From: Collinsella sp.
GTDB lineage: Bacteria > Actinomycetota > Coriobacteriia > Coriobacteriales > Coriobacteriaceae
NCBI GenBank assembly: GCA_019414515.1
Contig: DXLX01000033.1
Span: forward strand, 1 to 47,668
DNA: 47,668 nucleotides
Direction of reading: 5' to 3'
Both the position numbers and the translations under genes were made by a program. Shown here piece by piece: positions 1 to 7,724 of this stretch (positions are counted from its first letter, which is position 1; each line of letters begins with the position of its first letter). The notes below the pieces were generated by a model. The model searched no databases. It worked only from the letters and a program-made list of their open reading frames with translations, and was not told the DNA's origin.

Positions 1-15
1 GTGTATAAGAGACAG
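1..15. other. Tn5/Nextera transposase adapter remnant (library artefact)
   Basis: The 15 bases GTGTATAAGAGACAG match the 3' part of the 19-bp Tn5 mosaic end used in tagmentation libraries (AGATGTGTATAAGAGACAG). They interrupt the transposase frame that runs leftward into them. This is adapter read-through at a contig end and not genomic sequence. Confidence 0.93.
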
Positions 16-888
16 TATGAGCGCCGTGCGCGCGAGCGCGTTGCCGGCCTTGGTTATCCCGCCGCGCCGCTCGGACTCGCCGCTCGAGTGCTCCGACGGG
101 GTCAGCCCGCACCAGCTCGCGAAGGCCGGCGCCGAGCGGAACCTGCTGAAGGACCCGGCCTCCGCCGCGAGCCTGAAGGCCGTCAGGGTGTCGACACCCT
201 TGATGCAGGACAGCGCCTCCACCGTCGCCCGCCAGCGGTCGGTGCCCGCCAGCGCGACGACCCTCCTCTCGAGCTGCCGCCTGTCCGACTCCGCGCAGCG
301 GGCGGCCGTGACGTAGTACTCCAGCGCGTCGCGCTGCGGCCCCTCGAGCCTGATCTCCGAGACCCACCTCCAGTGGGCCCTCGTCCAGGCCTTCTTCCTC
401 GCCCCGTCGGCGTTGCGCTCGTCCCAGACGTGGCCCAGCCTGATCAGGAACATGTTGAGACGCTGCCTCGAGCGGCGGAGCTCGCGGGTCGCGTCGTCGA
501 GGGCGCGGTCGAGGTCCCGGGCGGCCTCGACCGCCATGTCGGGCAGCGGGACCTCGACGATGTTGTGGGTGGCGAGCATGCGGGCGATGAACTCGGCGTC
601 GCGCCGGTCGTTCTTGCGCCGGGCGTCCGCCGCCGGCCTCTGCATCTTGGAGACGGCGGCCACGGCGCAGTCGAGGCCGAGCGCGCGCAGCTCGCGCGCC
701 ATGTGGAAGCCGGTGGGGCCGCTCTCGTAGCAGGCCCTGAGCTCCTCGAACCCGAGCGCCCACTCGGCGATCTCGGCGGCGTCCGTCCCGAAGTCGCGGT
801 GCACCACCTCGCCGGTGAAGGGGTTGAACGCCGCCGCGGCGACCGATCGCGCGTGGACGTCCAGGCCGATGGAGGTAACATGGGGCAT
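16..888 (-). CDS. IS110-family transposase, C-terminus cut by the contig edge
   Basis: This minus-strand frame, read from an ATG at 888 with AGGAGG six bases upstream, is open to base 16 and gives 291 residues. The N-terminal DEDD (RuvC-like) domain begins MPHVTSIGLDVHARS, with later motifs YESGPTG and KNDRRDAEFIARM. The C-terminal Transposase_20 domain contains LSCIKGVDTLTAFRLA, WCGLTPSEHSSGE and ITKAGN, which are typical IS110/IS1111 motifs. Only the last 80-120 residues expected for the family are missing, because the contig ends in adapter sequence. Assemblies often break in multicopy insertion sequences, which fits. Other long frames over this stretch are GC-driven shadows. The family is clear. 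The IS110 or IS1111 subgroup is not resolved. Confidence 0.9.
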
Positions 889-1050
889 GGGAAGCCTCCT
901 CCCCGCGGGTGCGGTAAGGGCTACCGCACGGGCCGATACTCAAAGCCCATTGTGGCACCCCGAGCCCGCGGAAAGAAGCTGCGCCGCGGGGGAGGCGACC
1001 CCAATGGCTTTCTCATATCGTCTTTTTCATGCATTTGAGTAGAGCGGGCG
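16..1050 (-). mobile_element. Partial IS110-type insertion sequence
   Basis: The element comprises the truncated transposase and its upstream non-coding end. IS110 elements lack classical terminal inverted repeats, so the right boundary near 1,050 is a guess set between the transposase leader and the next gene. No target-site duplication is expected for the family or seen. Confidence 0.5.
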
Positions 1051-1191
1051 ACTCTCTTGGGGCGGTCTACATGGCGTGTGCCTGGCGCGCGTGGCATTGC
1101 GTCCCGCCTTCATGTCCGCACGGGCGCCTATCCTTACGGCAATGTAGCTGCCTGTGAAACAGGCGGCAGCTGACGGAGAAAGGCCCTCGCC
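889..1191. other. Non-coding end of the IS110 element plus exonuclease leader
   Basis: About 300 bases without a credible gene. Next to the transposase start lies a perfect 8-bp hairpin, GTGCGGTA (909-916) and TACCGCAC (922-929), with a 5-base loop. In IS110-group elements this position can encode the structured bridge RNA that guides the recombinase, so this is a candidate site. The right half leads into the exonuclease gene. No clear promoter could be assigned. Confidence 0.35.
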
Positions 1192-1926
1192 GTGCCAGAC
1201 AAAAAGACGCCGTGTATCTCGGCTATCGATACGACGAACTTTGCGCGCCAGATCGTGCTCGACTTTGAGTTTGCGCCAGTGCCAAAGCAGCGCCAGCGCC
1301 GCGGACTACGTAACGAGATTATCGAGGTCGGCGCTGTTAAGCTTGATTACCACGGCAACGTGATGGGCGAGTTCTCGCAGTTTGTGCAGACAGAATTTAC
1401 CGAAGGCGTTGCGTTCCCCGTCCGCGAGCTCACAGGTATATCGGCCGTGGACACCGCGATGGCCGATCCGCTCTACATGGTGGTCAAAAGGCTCAGCGAT
1501 TGGATCGGTCGCTACTCCGCCCAGATAGTTTGCTGGAGCGGGGCGGATCACCGACAGCTTTTGACCGAGTGCCAGGCAAAGCACATCGACCTTTCCGCAT
1601 TTCCTACGGACTGGGCCGACCTGCAGGCTTTTTACACCTCGATCATGGAAGTGGGCAGCCACGGGCGCGTCTCTTTGAGTGACGCAGCGACGTGGTTTGG
1701 CATCGAGTTCGACGAGTCGACGGGTCACGCCCACAGTGCCCTGGCCGATGCGCGCGTGACCGCCAAGTTGCTCAAGCAGGTGATGGACGGGGACTATCGC
1801 GTGAGTCCGCGCGCCCAGGAAGTCCGCCAGCGGTGGGGGATGGGCGAGCGACCCCAGACGCGCCTCTCCAGCAGGTGCCCCGAGCTGAGCGATCTGCTGC
1901 TGAAGCTGAAGGCGGAGGGGAGGTAG
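1192..1926 (+). CDS. DEDDh-type 3'-5' exonuclease (DnaQ-like)
   Basis: The 244-residue protein is a DnaQ-superfamily exonuclease that would trim single-stranded nucleic acid from the 3' end using two metal ions. The acidic residues are visible: D24 and E26 in LDFEF, D119 in SGADH, and H181 with D186 in HSALAD, spaced H-x4-D as in the DEDDh class. It starts at GTG 1192 behind GGAGAAAGG. The fold domain covers residues 20-200, and a basic tail follows. It is shorter than a polymerase III epsilon-like fusion and carries no helicase or BRCT domain, so its substrate (DNA or RNA) is open. It is convergent with the next gene and appears to be transcribed alone. Confidence 0.82.
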   Translation: MPDKKTPCISAIDTTNFARQIVLDFEFAPVPKQRQRRGLRNEIIEVGAVKLDYHGNVMGEFSQFVQTEFTEGVAFPVRELTGISAVDTAMADPLYMVVKRLSDWIGRYSAQIVCWSGADHRQLLTECQAKHIDLSAFPTDWADLQAFYTSIMEVGSHGRVSLSDAATWFGIEFDESTGHAHSALADARVTAKLLKQVMDGDYRVSPRAQEVRQRWGMGERPQTRLSSRCPELSDLLLKLKAEGR

Positions 1927-2036
1927 ACCTTTTGAGAACGCCATTCGGTTTGGCATAACGGGGCTGTAAGCACGACTCCGTCCTGCTGTTTGAATCGAAG
2001 CGTCAACCAGTATGACGAGCTGTCTGGTCTGTCTGC

Positions 2037-2459
2037 CTACGCCATCGCAATCCCGCGCGCGGCGCTCAGCAGCTCGTACTCCCTCTGGCTCCACTGGCGC
2101 AGCTCGGCCGCGTGCACGGCGTCGCGACACAGGTCCAGGAACACCTCGGCGCCCTCGCAGAAGCACTCGCGTGCAAAGGCGCCAGATCCGTCTGCAACGC
2201 ACTTGCCGTCTGCAAACAGCTCCCAGCTAGACGGCTCACGCGAGTCGTCTCCGAGCAGCTTAATCTGCAGCACATGCGGATTGCCAACAGCACAGAGCTT
2301 TTCCTCGAGCTTCTGTACCATAAAGCGCATCTGGTGGGAGAGGCTGCTCTTGACCATGGCCGAGGCGTAGCCGTTCGGCTTGTCCAGAAGATGCATGCGT
2401 TTTGGCTGTGCGTCCAGGTTGTGGAAGTTGCGCTCACTGCGCACAGAGAAATTGTCCAT
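2037..2459 (-). CDS. Uncharacterised 140-residue protein
   Basis: No family was recognised. The ATG at 2459 is chosen because AAAGGAG lies just upstream. An in-frame extension upstream to 2672 crosses non-coding repeats and looks spurious. The product starts MDNFSVRSERNF, has a mixed alpha/beta composition and four Cys, and shows no signal peptide or membrane segment. The mid-region, PHVLQIKLLGDD to SWELFADGKCVADG, suggests a beta-rich segment followed by helices at the C-terminus. It converges on the exonuclease gene. Its leader carries a tandem 15-bp repeat and a long inverted repeat described separately. Coding status is supported by the ribosome-binding site and codon pattern only. Confidence 0.65.
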   Translation of the reverse strand: MDNFSVRSERNFHNLDAQPKRMHLLDKPNGYASAMVKSSLSHQMRFMVQKLEEKLCAVGNPHVLQIKLLGDDSREPSSWELFADGKCVADGSGAFARECFCEGAEVFLDLCRDAVHAAELRQWSQREYELLSAARGIAMA

Positions 2460-2590
2460 ACGGACTCCTTTCATCGGTGTTGGCAGGGCCACCGTGCCTC
2501 TTGGCCGGTTGGCGTCGGGATCGTGGAGCCAACTCTCTACCCCGACTCTGGATAAAACGCGCCCGCTCCTTGCGGGCAAGATGGAGTCTA

Positions 2591-2620
2591 TCAACGTGTA
2601 CGGACTCAACGTGTACGGAC
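2591..2620. repeat. Perfect tandem duplication of a 15-bp unit
   Basis: TCAACGTGTACGGAC occurs twice head to tail with no spacer, in the leader of the minus-strand gene at 2037-2459. This could be a regulator-binding iteron or simple slippage. Confidence 0.8.
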
Positions 2621-2630
2621 AGAAATCAAG

Positions 2631-2660
2631 CGCCATCCGCGAAATGACGCGCGGATGGCG
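2631..2660. terminator. 11-bp inverted repeat, possible terminator or structure
   Basis: CGCCATCCGCG (2631-2641) pairs perfectly with CGCGGATGGCG (2650-2660) across an 8-base loop. Neither side has a good T-tract, so termination is uncertain. It sits downstream of the minus-strand membrane-protein gene and upstream of the 140-residue gene. Confidence 0.45.
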
Positions 2661-2692
2661 TTGGTTTCCCAAGTGATTATTCGGCTTTCATC

Positions 2693-2736
2693 CGGAAAAG
2701 TGTCGAAATAGGCACCTTAAAACTTCGGAAAAGTGT
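2693..2736. repeat. Direct repeat CGGAAAAGTGT, two copies 33 bp apart
   Basis: Copies start at 2693 and 2726 in an AT-richer spacer of roughly three helical turns. The rest of the 2460-2806 gap shows no gene. The spacing would suit a dimeric DNA-binding protein, but no regulator is identified. Confidence 0.5.
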
Positions 2737-2806
2737 AGTTGGATGACAAAACAGCACTTAGAAGCCGGTGCTGGATGCGGGATCCTGCGGCCGCCTTCAG
2801 CTCTCG

Positions 2807-3793
2807 CTACTCGTCGTCTCCGTCGTTGGGGTCGCCCTTGAGGGTGTTGATGTCCAGGTACTGGTTATCGTCCTCTTTTTGCTGGGTCTCCGACTCCGCT
2901 TGGGTGGGGCCGCGGAACAGCTGGAATCCCTCAAACGCAATGACGCCGAGCAGGGCAATGATAATGGCGATAAAGGCAACCTTGACTGCCTGCGGAAATT
3001 CCGAGAAACGCAGCGCCTTTTCCTCGGCGTAATAATCGGCGAAGCGCTCTTCGCCCGTGCTTTTGGTATATGCCGGTGCGGGCGCGGCCTCCGGGTCATA
3101 TTCCGGTGCAGGCGTGGCAGCGTACGGATCGTTGAGATAATCGCTCGATGCGGTGTCATAATCCTCGGTCTCGATGCGACCGTTGCCAGCATAGCCATCG
3201 GAATAATCGGAATATGCCGCACCGCCCTTATAGTCCGCGGCGCTCGTGTTGGCGGCAAAAAGCGGGTTAACTGGAACATCGAGCGCCGGCATGCCGGTAG
3301 AGGTCTCATCCAGATCGGCTGCAGCCCAGGAATCGTAGGCAACCTGATGGGCAACGGGCTCATCGAGCCTTGCGACCGGAGGCTTGCGTGCCGCAGGAAC
3401 AGGCAACTGCTGGGCGCTGTACATAACGGTGCTGTCGGCCGATTTGCCCTGCGTCGCTGCAGCGAGAAATGCCGCAGTCTCGGACGGGTCGCTTGCGGGG
3501 CGGGGAGCGGGCGTGGGCGCCGAAGTGGGTGCGTGCGTAGGCGCTGGCGTCGAAACAGGCGACTGCGCAGGAGTCGGCACAGATACGGGCTTAGGCGCAA
3601 GTGTGGGATCGGGGCTTGACGGGCGAGCCCCGCCGCCCATGAGTTCGTCGGCGGTCCACGGGCGATCATCCATCACGTCGTCAAGGCTTAGCGAAAACAG
3701 GTCGTCTTCACCCTCATCGAACATGCGGTGCACATGTCCACCAATTGCCGGAATCAATCCGCGACCGGTGCATGATGCCTTGCTCAACGCCAT
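2807..3793 (-). CDS. Proline-rich single-pass membrane protein, unknown function
   Basis: A 328-residue protein starting at ATG 3793 (MALSKASCTG), with AAAGGATGG upstream. An in-frame extension to 4057 overlaps the regulator gene antisense and is rejected. Residues 22-52 form an acidic patch (MFDEGEDDLF). Residues 58-100 are a Pro/Thr/Ala-rich linker, and 180-260 is a Tyr/Asp/Ala-rich stretch with repeated DY pairs. A hydrophobic helix lies at 270-288 (VKVAFIAIIIALLGVIAF), followed by a short acidic C-terminal tail. The long N-terminal part has no signal peptide, so a cytoplasmic tethered protein with a C-terminal membrane anchor is likely. No enzymatic motif is visible. Confidence 0.75.
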   Translation of the reverse strand: MALSKASCTGRGLIPAIGGHVHRMFDEGEDDLFSLSLDDVMDDRPWTADELMGGGARPSSPDPTLAPKPVSVPTPAQSPVSTPAPTHAPTSAPTPAPRPASDPSETAAFLAAATQGKSADSTVMYSAQQLPVPAARKPPVARLDEPVAHQVAYDSWAAADLDETSTGMPALDVPVNPLFAANTSAADYKGGAAYSDYSDGYAGNGRIETEDYDTASSDYLNDPYAATPAPEYDPEAAPAPAYTKSTGEERFADYYAEEKALRFSEFPQAVKVAFIAIIIALLGVIAFEGFQLFRGPTQAESETQQKEDDNQYLDINTLKGDPNDGDDE

Positions 3794-3917
3794 TCTGTTC
3801 CATCCTTTCGAAATACTAATGACATCGATTATATGGAACTTCCCAAGCGGCCCAGTCTTGGATTCGTGCTTTCCAGAACTCGCACCCAAAAGGGGGAGGG
3901 GCAATCCGGGCGAGTGC

Positions 3918-4571
3918 CTACTTGTCGCCGGCCGCCGCCTTGGCCTCATTGAGGTAGCTATAGAAGCTGTACTTGGAGATGCCAAAGAACTCGCAGGCGC
4001 GCTCGCTCGACTTGGAAATGAGAAAGGCGCCGCGACGGTCGAGGTAGCCAATGGCACGAATGCGCTCGTCTTTGGTCATGAGTGCCGCGGGCTTGCCCAC
4101 AAACTGCTCGCACTCGTGCAGCAGGTCCTCGAGCAGGTCGCCGATGTTCTTGGTAATAGGCTCGGGCTCGGTATAGCCCGTGCCGCCGGTGCCGGTAAAA
4201 GCGTCGAGCGAACGCTCAAAAGCCTTCATAAGCGTAATGTCAAAGTTGATGCCCAAAATGCCGACGGGTTTGCCTTCGTCGTTGCGGATAAAGATCGTCG
4301 AGGACTTGAGCAGCTTGCCATCGGTGGTTTTGGTGAGGTATGGCTCGCGGTCGTGTACGTCGGTGGCGCCCTCGTGCATGGACTCAAACACGATATGGCT
4401 GGGGCCATCACCCAGTTTGCGTCCGCTGACGTGGCCGTTTTCGATCACTACGATGGAGTGGTCCACGTCCTCGGTCTCCAGATCGTGGACGACGATTTCG
4501 CAGTTGGGGCCAAATTGGAGCGCCAGGCCGTGTGCAAGGCGCTTATAAAACTCAATCTGTGCGGGGGTCAT
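3918..4571 (-). CDS. YheO/DauR-type PAS and HTH transcriptional regulator
   Basis: A 217-residue regulator starting at ATG 4571 (MTPAQIEFYKRLAHG) with AGGAAGG upstream. Residues 1-125 form the YheO-like PAS domain, with LQFGPNCEIVVHDL, HSIVVIENGHVSGR and KSSTIFIRNDEGKPVGILGINFD. Residues 155-212 are a DauR-type helix-turn-helix (AIGYLDRRGAFLISKSSERA, then FGISKYSFYSYL). Family members such as DauR control amino-acid catabolic genes. The gene is divergent from ygeX across a 277-bp spacer, so it probably controls the diaminopropionate/carbamoyl cluster in response to a cluster metabolite. The target is an inference from position. Confidence 0.88.
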   Translation of the reverse strand: MTPAQIEFYKRLAHGLALQFGPNCEIVVHDLETEDVDHSIVVIENGHVSGRKLGDGPSHIVFESMHEGATDVHDREPYLTKTTDGKLLKSSTIFIRNDEGKPVGILGINFDITLMKAFERSLDAFTGTGGTGYTEPEPITKNIGDLLEDLLHECEQFVGKPAALMTKDERIRAIGYLDRRGAFLISKSSERACEFFGISKYSFYSYLNEAKAAAGDK

Positions 4572-4848
4572 AGGTGCCTTCCTAAAAATTAGTTTGGGCT
4601 CACTGTGCCATAAACCACACATGACCGCAAACAAATCCATCAACAAGGCAATTCATGACCGTTCGGCGGCGAAAAAGTACCGATTGCGGCAACAAACAAT
4701 TCGTTAGGTATACCAATCAAAAAGTGTGATAGAACATTACTAACAAACTTTTTGTTTGGCATCCACATAAAAGTTCAGTCGTATGAATGGGAATGGGCTG
4801 AAACGCGTATGCGGGGGCCGGCAAGAGAGGACTTAAGGAGTTCACCGT
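4572..4848. promoter_or_regulatory. Divergent control region between the DauR-like gene and ygeX
   Basis: The spacer is visibly AT-richer than the flanking genes, as expected for two promoters. It holds a small palindrome, CAAAC (4744-4748) and GTTTG (4754-4758), with a T5 loop, and a TTGGCA at 4756-4761 that may be a -35 for ygeX. No convincing -10 was fixed. This is the likely binding region of the adjacent regulator. Confidence 0.5.
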
Positions 4849-6063
4849 ATGGCCGATAAGATCCAGTGGGCGGGCAACACGATGCCCAAGAGCGATGACA
4901 AGCACTTGGGAATCATGAGCCTCGACCACGTGAAGAAGGCCCGCGCCTTCCACCAGTCGTTCCCCCAGTACACCGTCACTCCGCTTGCTCGTCTGGACGG
5001 TCAGGCCGCGCGCCTGGGCCTGTCCAACCTGTGCGTTAAGGACGAGAGCTATCGCTTTGGCCTCAACGCCTTTAAGGTCCTGGGCGGCTCGTTTGCCATG
5101 GCCAACTATATTGCCGACGAGACCGGCAAGGATGTTGCCGACTGCACCTTCGATTACCTGACCTCCGATCAGCTGGCCAAGGACTTTGGCCAGGCTACCT
5201 TCTTTACCGCCACCGACGGCAACCATGGCCGCGGCGTGGCATGGGCTGCCAACAAGCTGGGCCAGAAGGCCGTCGTGCACATGCCCAAGGGTTCTACCAA
5301 GCCCCGCTTCGATAACATCGCCGCCGAGGGCGCCACGGTGACCATCGAAGAGGTCAACTACGACGAGTGCGTGCGCATGGCCGCCGCCGAGGCTGACGTC
5401 TGCGAGCGTGGCGTCATCGTTCAGGACACCGCCTGGGAGGGCTACGAGAAGATCCCGTCCTGGATCATGGAGGGTTACGGCACCATGGCTTCCGAGGCTG
5501 CCGAGCAGCTGCGCGAGATGGCCATCAACCGCCCGACGCACGTGTTTGTCCAGGCTGGCGTGGGTTCGCTCGCCGGCGCCGTGGTGGGCTACTTCACCAA
5601 CCTGTATCCCGATAACCCGCCCACCTTCGTCGTGGTTGAGTGCGCGCCTGCCGCCTGCCTGTACAAGGGCGCTGCCGCTGGCGACGGCGATCCGCGCATC
5701 GTGGACGGTGACATGCCCTCCATCATGGCCGGTCTGTGCTGCGGCGAGCCCAACATCCTGGGCTGGGATATCCTGCGCAACCATGCCACCGCCTTCGTGT
5801 CCTGCCCCGACTGGGTCACCGCTCGCGGCATGCGCACCCTGGGCGCTCCCGAGAAGGGCGACCCGCGCGTCATCTCCGGCGAGTCCGGCGCTGTGACCAC
5901 CGGCCTGGTCGAGACCCTCATGCTCGATCCCGAGTACGCCGAGCTCAAGGAACTCATCGGCCTGGACAAGACGAGCTCCGTGCTCTGCTTCTCCACGGAA
6001 GGTGACACGGATCCGGATCAGTACCGTCGCATCGTCTGGGAAGGCGAATATCCCACTTGCTAA
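4849..6063 (+). CDS. ygeX: Diaminopropionate ammonia-lyase YgeX
   Basis: A PLP enzyme that splits 2,3-diaminopropionate into pyruvate and two ammonia. The 404-residue protein is close to the 398 residues of the enterobacterial enzyme. The Schiff-base lysine is K76 in ESYRFGLNAFKVLGG. The substrate and PLP loops are seen in TATDGNHGRG and in the phosphate-binding GVGSLAGAV. The fold type II core runs the whole length. ATG 4849 follows TTAAGGAG. It is the first gene rightward from the DauR-like regulator and is followed 74 bp later by ygeY. A small GGCGGAG/CTCCGCC hairpin (6071-6097) lies in that gap and may tune transcript levels. The family is clear, and the physiological substrate is inferred from it. 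Confidence 0.95.
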   Translation: MADKIQWAGNTMPKSDDKHLGIMSLDHVKKARAFHQSFPQYTVTPLARLDGQAARLGLSNLCVKDESYRFGLNAFKVLGGSFAMANYIADETGKDVADCTFDYLTSDQLAKDFGQATFFTATDGNHGRGVAWAANKLGQKAVVHMPKGSTKPRFDNIAAEGATVTIEEVNYDECVRMAAAEADVCERGVIVQDTAWEGYEKIPSWIMEGYGTMASEAAEQLREMAINRPTHVFVQAGVGSLAGAVVGYFTNLYPDNPPTFVVVECAPAACLYKGAAAGDGDPRIVDGDMPSIMAGLCCGEPNILGWDILRNHATAFVSCPDWVTARGMRTLGAPEKGDPRVISGESGAVTTGLVETLMLDPEYAELKELIGLDKTSSVLCFSTEGDTDPDQYRRIVWEGEYPTC

Positions 6064-6137
6064 TCGTTGGGGCGGAGTAAATAGGTATCGCTCCGCCACC
6101 TCACAGGTAGATTCCTTCGTTTGAAAGGTTATGAACA

Positions 6138-7523
6138 ATGGCTAAAGAACTCGATTTCGACGCTATCAAGGCTGCTGCTGAGTCCCACCGTGCTGATATG
6201 ACGCGTTTTCTTCGCGCAATGATTAGCCATCCCTCTGAGTCCTGCGAGGAGGGTGAGGTTGTTGCCTGCATCAAGGCCGAGATGGAGAGCCTTGGCTATG
6301 ACGAGGTCAAGGTCGACGGCCTGGGCAACGTTATGGGCTTTATGGGCGAGGGCGACAAGATCATCGCCATCGACTCCCACATCGACACCGTCGGCATCGG
6401 CAACATCGATAACTGGGATGCCGATCCCTATGAGGGCTACGAGACCGACGAGATTATCTACGGCCGCGGCGGCTCCGACCAGGAGGGTGGCATGGCTTCT
6501 GCTACCTACGCTGCCAAGATGATGAAGGACATGGGCCTCATCCCCGAGGGCTACAAGATCATGGTCGTCGGTACCGTCCAGGAAGAGGACTGCGACGGCA
6601 TGTGCTGGCAGTACATCTACAACAAGGACGGCATTAAGCCCGAGTTCGTCATTTCCACCGAGCCCACCGACGGTGGCATCTATCGCGGTCACCGCGGCCG
6701 CATGGAGATCCGCGTCGACGTTCACGGCACCTCCTGCCACGGCTCCGCTCCCGACCGCGGCGACAACGCCATCTACAAGATGGCCGACATCATCGCCGAC
6801 GTCCGCGCTCTCAACAACAACGGCTGCGACGAGTCGACCGACATCAAGGGCCTCGTCAAGATGCTCGACCCCAAGTACAACCCCGAGCACTTCGAGGACG
6901 CCCGCTTCCTGGGCCGCGGCACCTGCACCGTCAGCCAGATCTTCTACACCAGCCCCAGCCGCTGCGCTGTCGCTGACTCCTGCGCCATCTCCATCGACCG
7001 TCGCATGACCGCCGGTGAGACCTGGGAGTCCTGCCTGGACGAGATCCGTAACCTGCCGGCCGCCAAGAAGTACGGCGACGACGTGAAGGTCTCCATGTAC
7101 ATGTACGACCGTCCGTCCTGGACCGGCGAGGTCTACGAGACCGAGGCTTACTTCCCCACGTGGATCAACAAGGAGACCGCTCCGCACGTCAAGGCCCTCG
7201 TCGACGCCCACAAGGCCATGTTCGGTGACGAGCGCATCGGCTGCGAGCCCAGCATGGACAAGCGCACCGGTCGTCCGCTGTGCGACAAGTGGACCTTCTC
7301 CACGAACTGCGTCTCCATCCAGGGCCGCTATGGCATCCCCTGCGTGGGCTTTGGCCCGGGTGCCGAGTCTCAGGCACACGCTCCCAACGAGGTCACCTAC
7401 AAGGACGACCTGGTCACCGCTGCCGCCATGTACGTGGCTGCCCTGAACCTCTACGATCCGAGCCAGGCCGATGGCGATGCCACCGTGTTCCGCGCCGGTC
7501 TGACCAACAACAAGATCGACTAG
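6138..7523 (+). CDS. ygeY: YgeY family selenium-metabolism-linked M20 hydrolase
   Basis: A 461-residue metallopeptidase-fold amidohydrolase of the M20 (ArgE/DapE) type. Metal ligands are apparent: H81 and D83 in DSHIDT, D114 in GGSDQEGG, E149/E150 in VQEEDCDG, an EPTDG ligand region and a late His in QAHAPNE. Family members travel with ygeW and ygeX in selenium-dependent purine or hydantoin catabolic clusters. The likely role is hydrolysis of an amide or carbamoylated amino-acid intermediate, but the substrate is not proven. ATG 6138 follows GAAAGG. The stop codon lies inside a long RNA hairpin (7508-7544), suggesting a processed or terminated 3' end. Confidence 0.92.
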   Translation: MAKELDFDAIKAAAESHRADMTRFLRAMISHPSESCEEGEVVACIKAEMESLGYDEVKVDGLGNVMGFMGEGDKIIAIDSHIDTVGIGNIDNWDADPYEGYETDEIIYGRGGSDQEGGMASATYAAKMMKDMGLIPEGYKIMVVGTVQEEDCDGMCWQYIYNKDGIKPEFVISTEPTDGGIYRGHRGRMEIRVDVHGTSCHGSAPDRGDNAIYKMADIIADVRALNNNGCDESTDIKGLVKMLDPKYNPEHFEDARFLGRGTCTVSQIFYTSPSRCAVADSCAISIDRRMTAGETWESCLDEIRNLPAAKKYGDDVKVSMYMYDRPSWTGEVYETEAYFPTWINKETAPHVKALVDAHKAMFGDERIGCEPSMDKRTGRPLCDKWTFSTNCVSIQGRYGIPCVGFGPGAESQAHAPNEVTYKDDLVTAAAMYVAALNLYDPSQADGDATVFRAGLTNNKID

Positions 7524-7544
7524 TCCCATTCCTCGATCTTGTTG
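7508..7544 (+). terminator. 12-bp perfect hairpin spanning the ygeY stop codon
   Basis: CAACAAGATCGA (7508-7519) pairs with TCGATCTTGTTG (7533-7544) across a 13-base loop that contains the ygeY stop. With the adjacent hairpin at 7547-7569 it forms a tandem structure. There is no T-tract directly after it, so RNA stabilisation is as plausible as termination. Confidence 0.6.
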
Positions 7545-7546
7545 AA

Positions 7547-7569
7547 CCGGGGGCAGTTTATGCCCCCGG
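7547..7569 (+). terminator. 9-bp GC-rich hairpin downstream of ygeY
   Basis: CCGGGGGCA, loop GTTTA, TGCCCCCGG. A very stable stem without a run of T after it. It is probably the main 3' boundary of the ygeX-ygeY transcript or a partial terminator ahead of ygeW. Confidence 0.6.
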
Positions 7570-7578
7570 CGCCTCCTG

Positions 7579-7724
7579 TTGACTTGGGGCCCGCGGTCGT
7601 TATCTCCCATGCTTCCTCGACGGTGGCGGGTCCTCGTCATAGCGCTCTGCATGTTCTAGCCACACGCGCATGCCGGAGCGCATCTACTCATTGCGATCGT
7701 TTCACCTTTAGAAAGGACATTTAC
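7579..7724 (+). promoter_or_regulatory. Leader and tentative promoter of ygeW
   Basis: TTGACT at 7579-7584 and TATCTC at 7601-7606 are 16 bases apart and could be -35/-10 boxes, leaving a leader of about 110 bases. No riboswitch fold was recognised. The hairpins upstream support a separate transcription start for ygeW-arcC. Confidence 0.35.

Noticed and set aside
1..1038. Long plus-strand frame of 345 codons at the window start
   Set aside because: It is the antisense shadow of the IS110 transposase, begins in adapter sequence and has Arg/Pro/Ala-rich shadow composition.
6129..7652. 507-codon minus-strand frame over ygeY
   Set aside because: Shadow of ygeY; composition is Val/Gly/Asp/His-rich and no motif is present.
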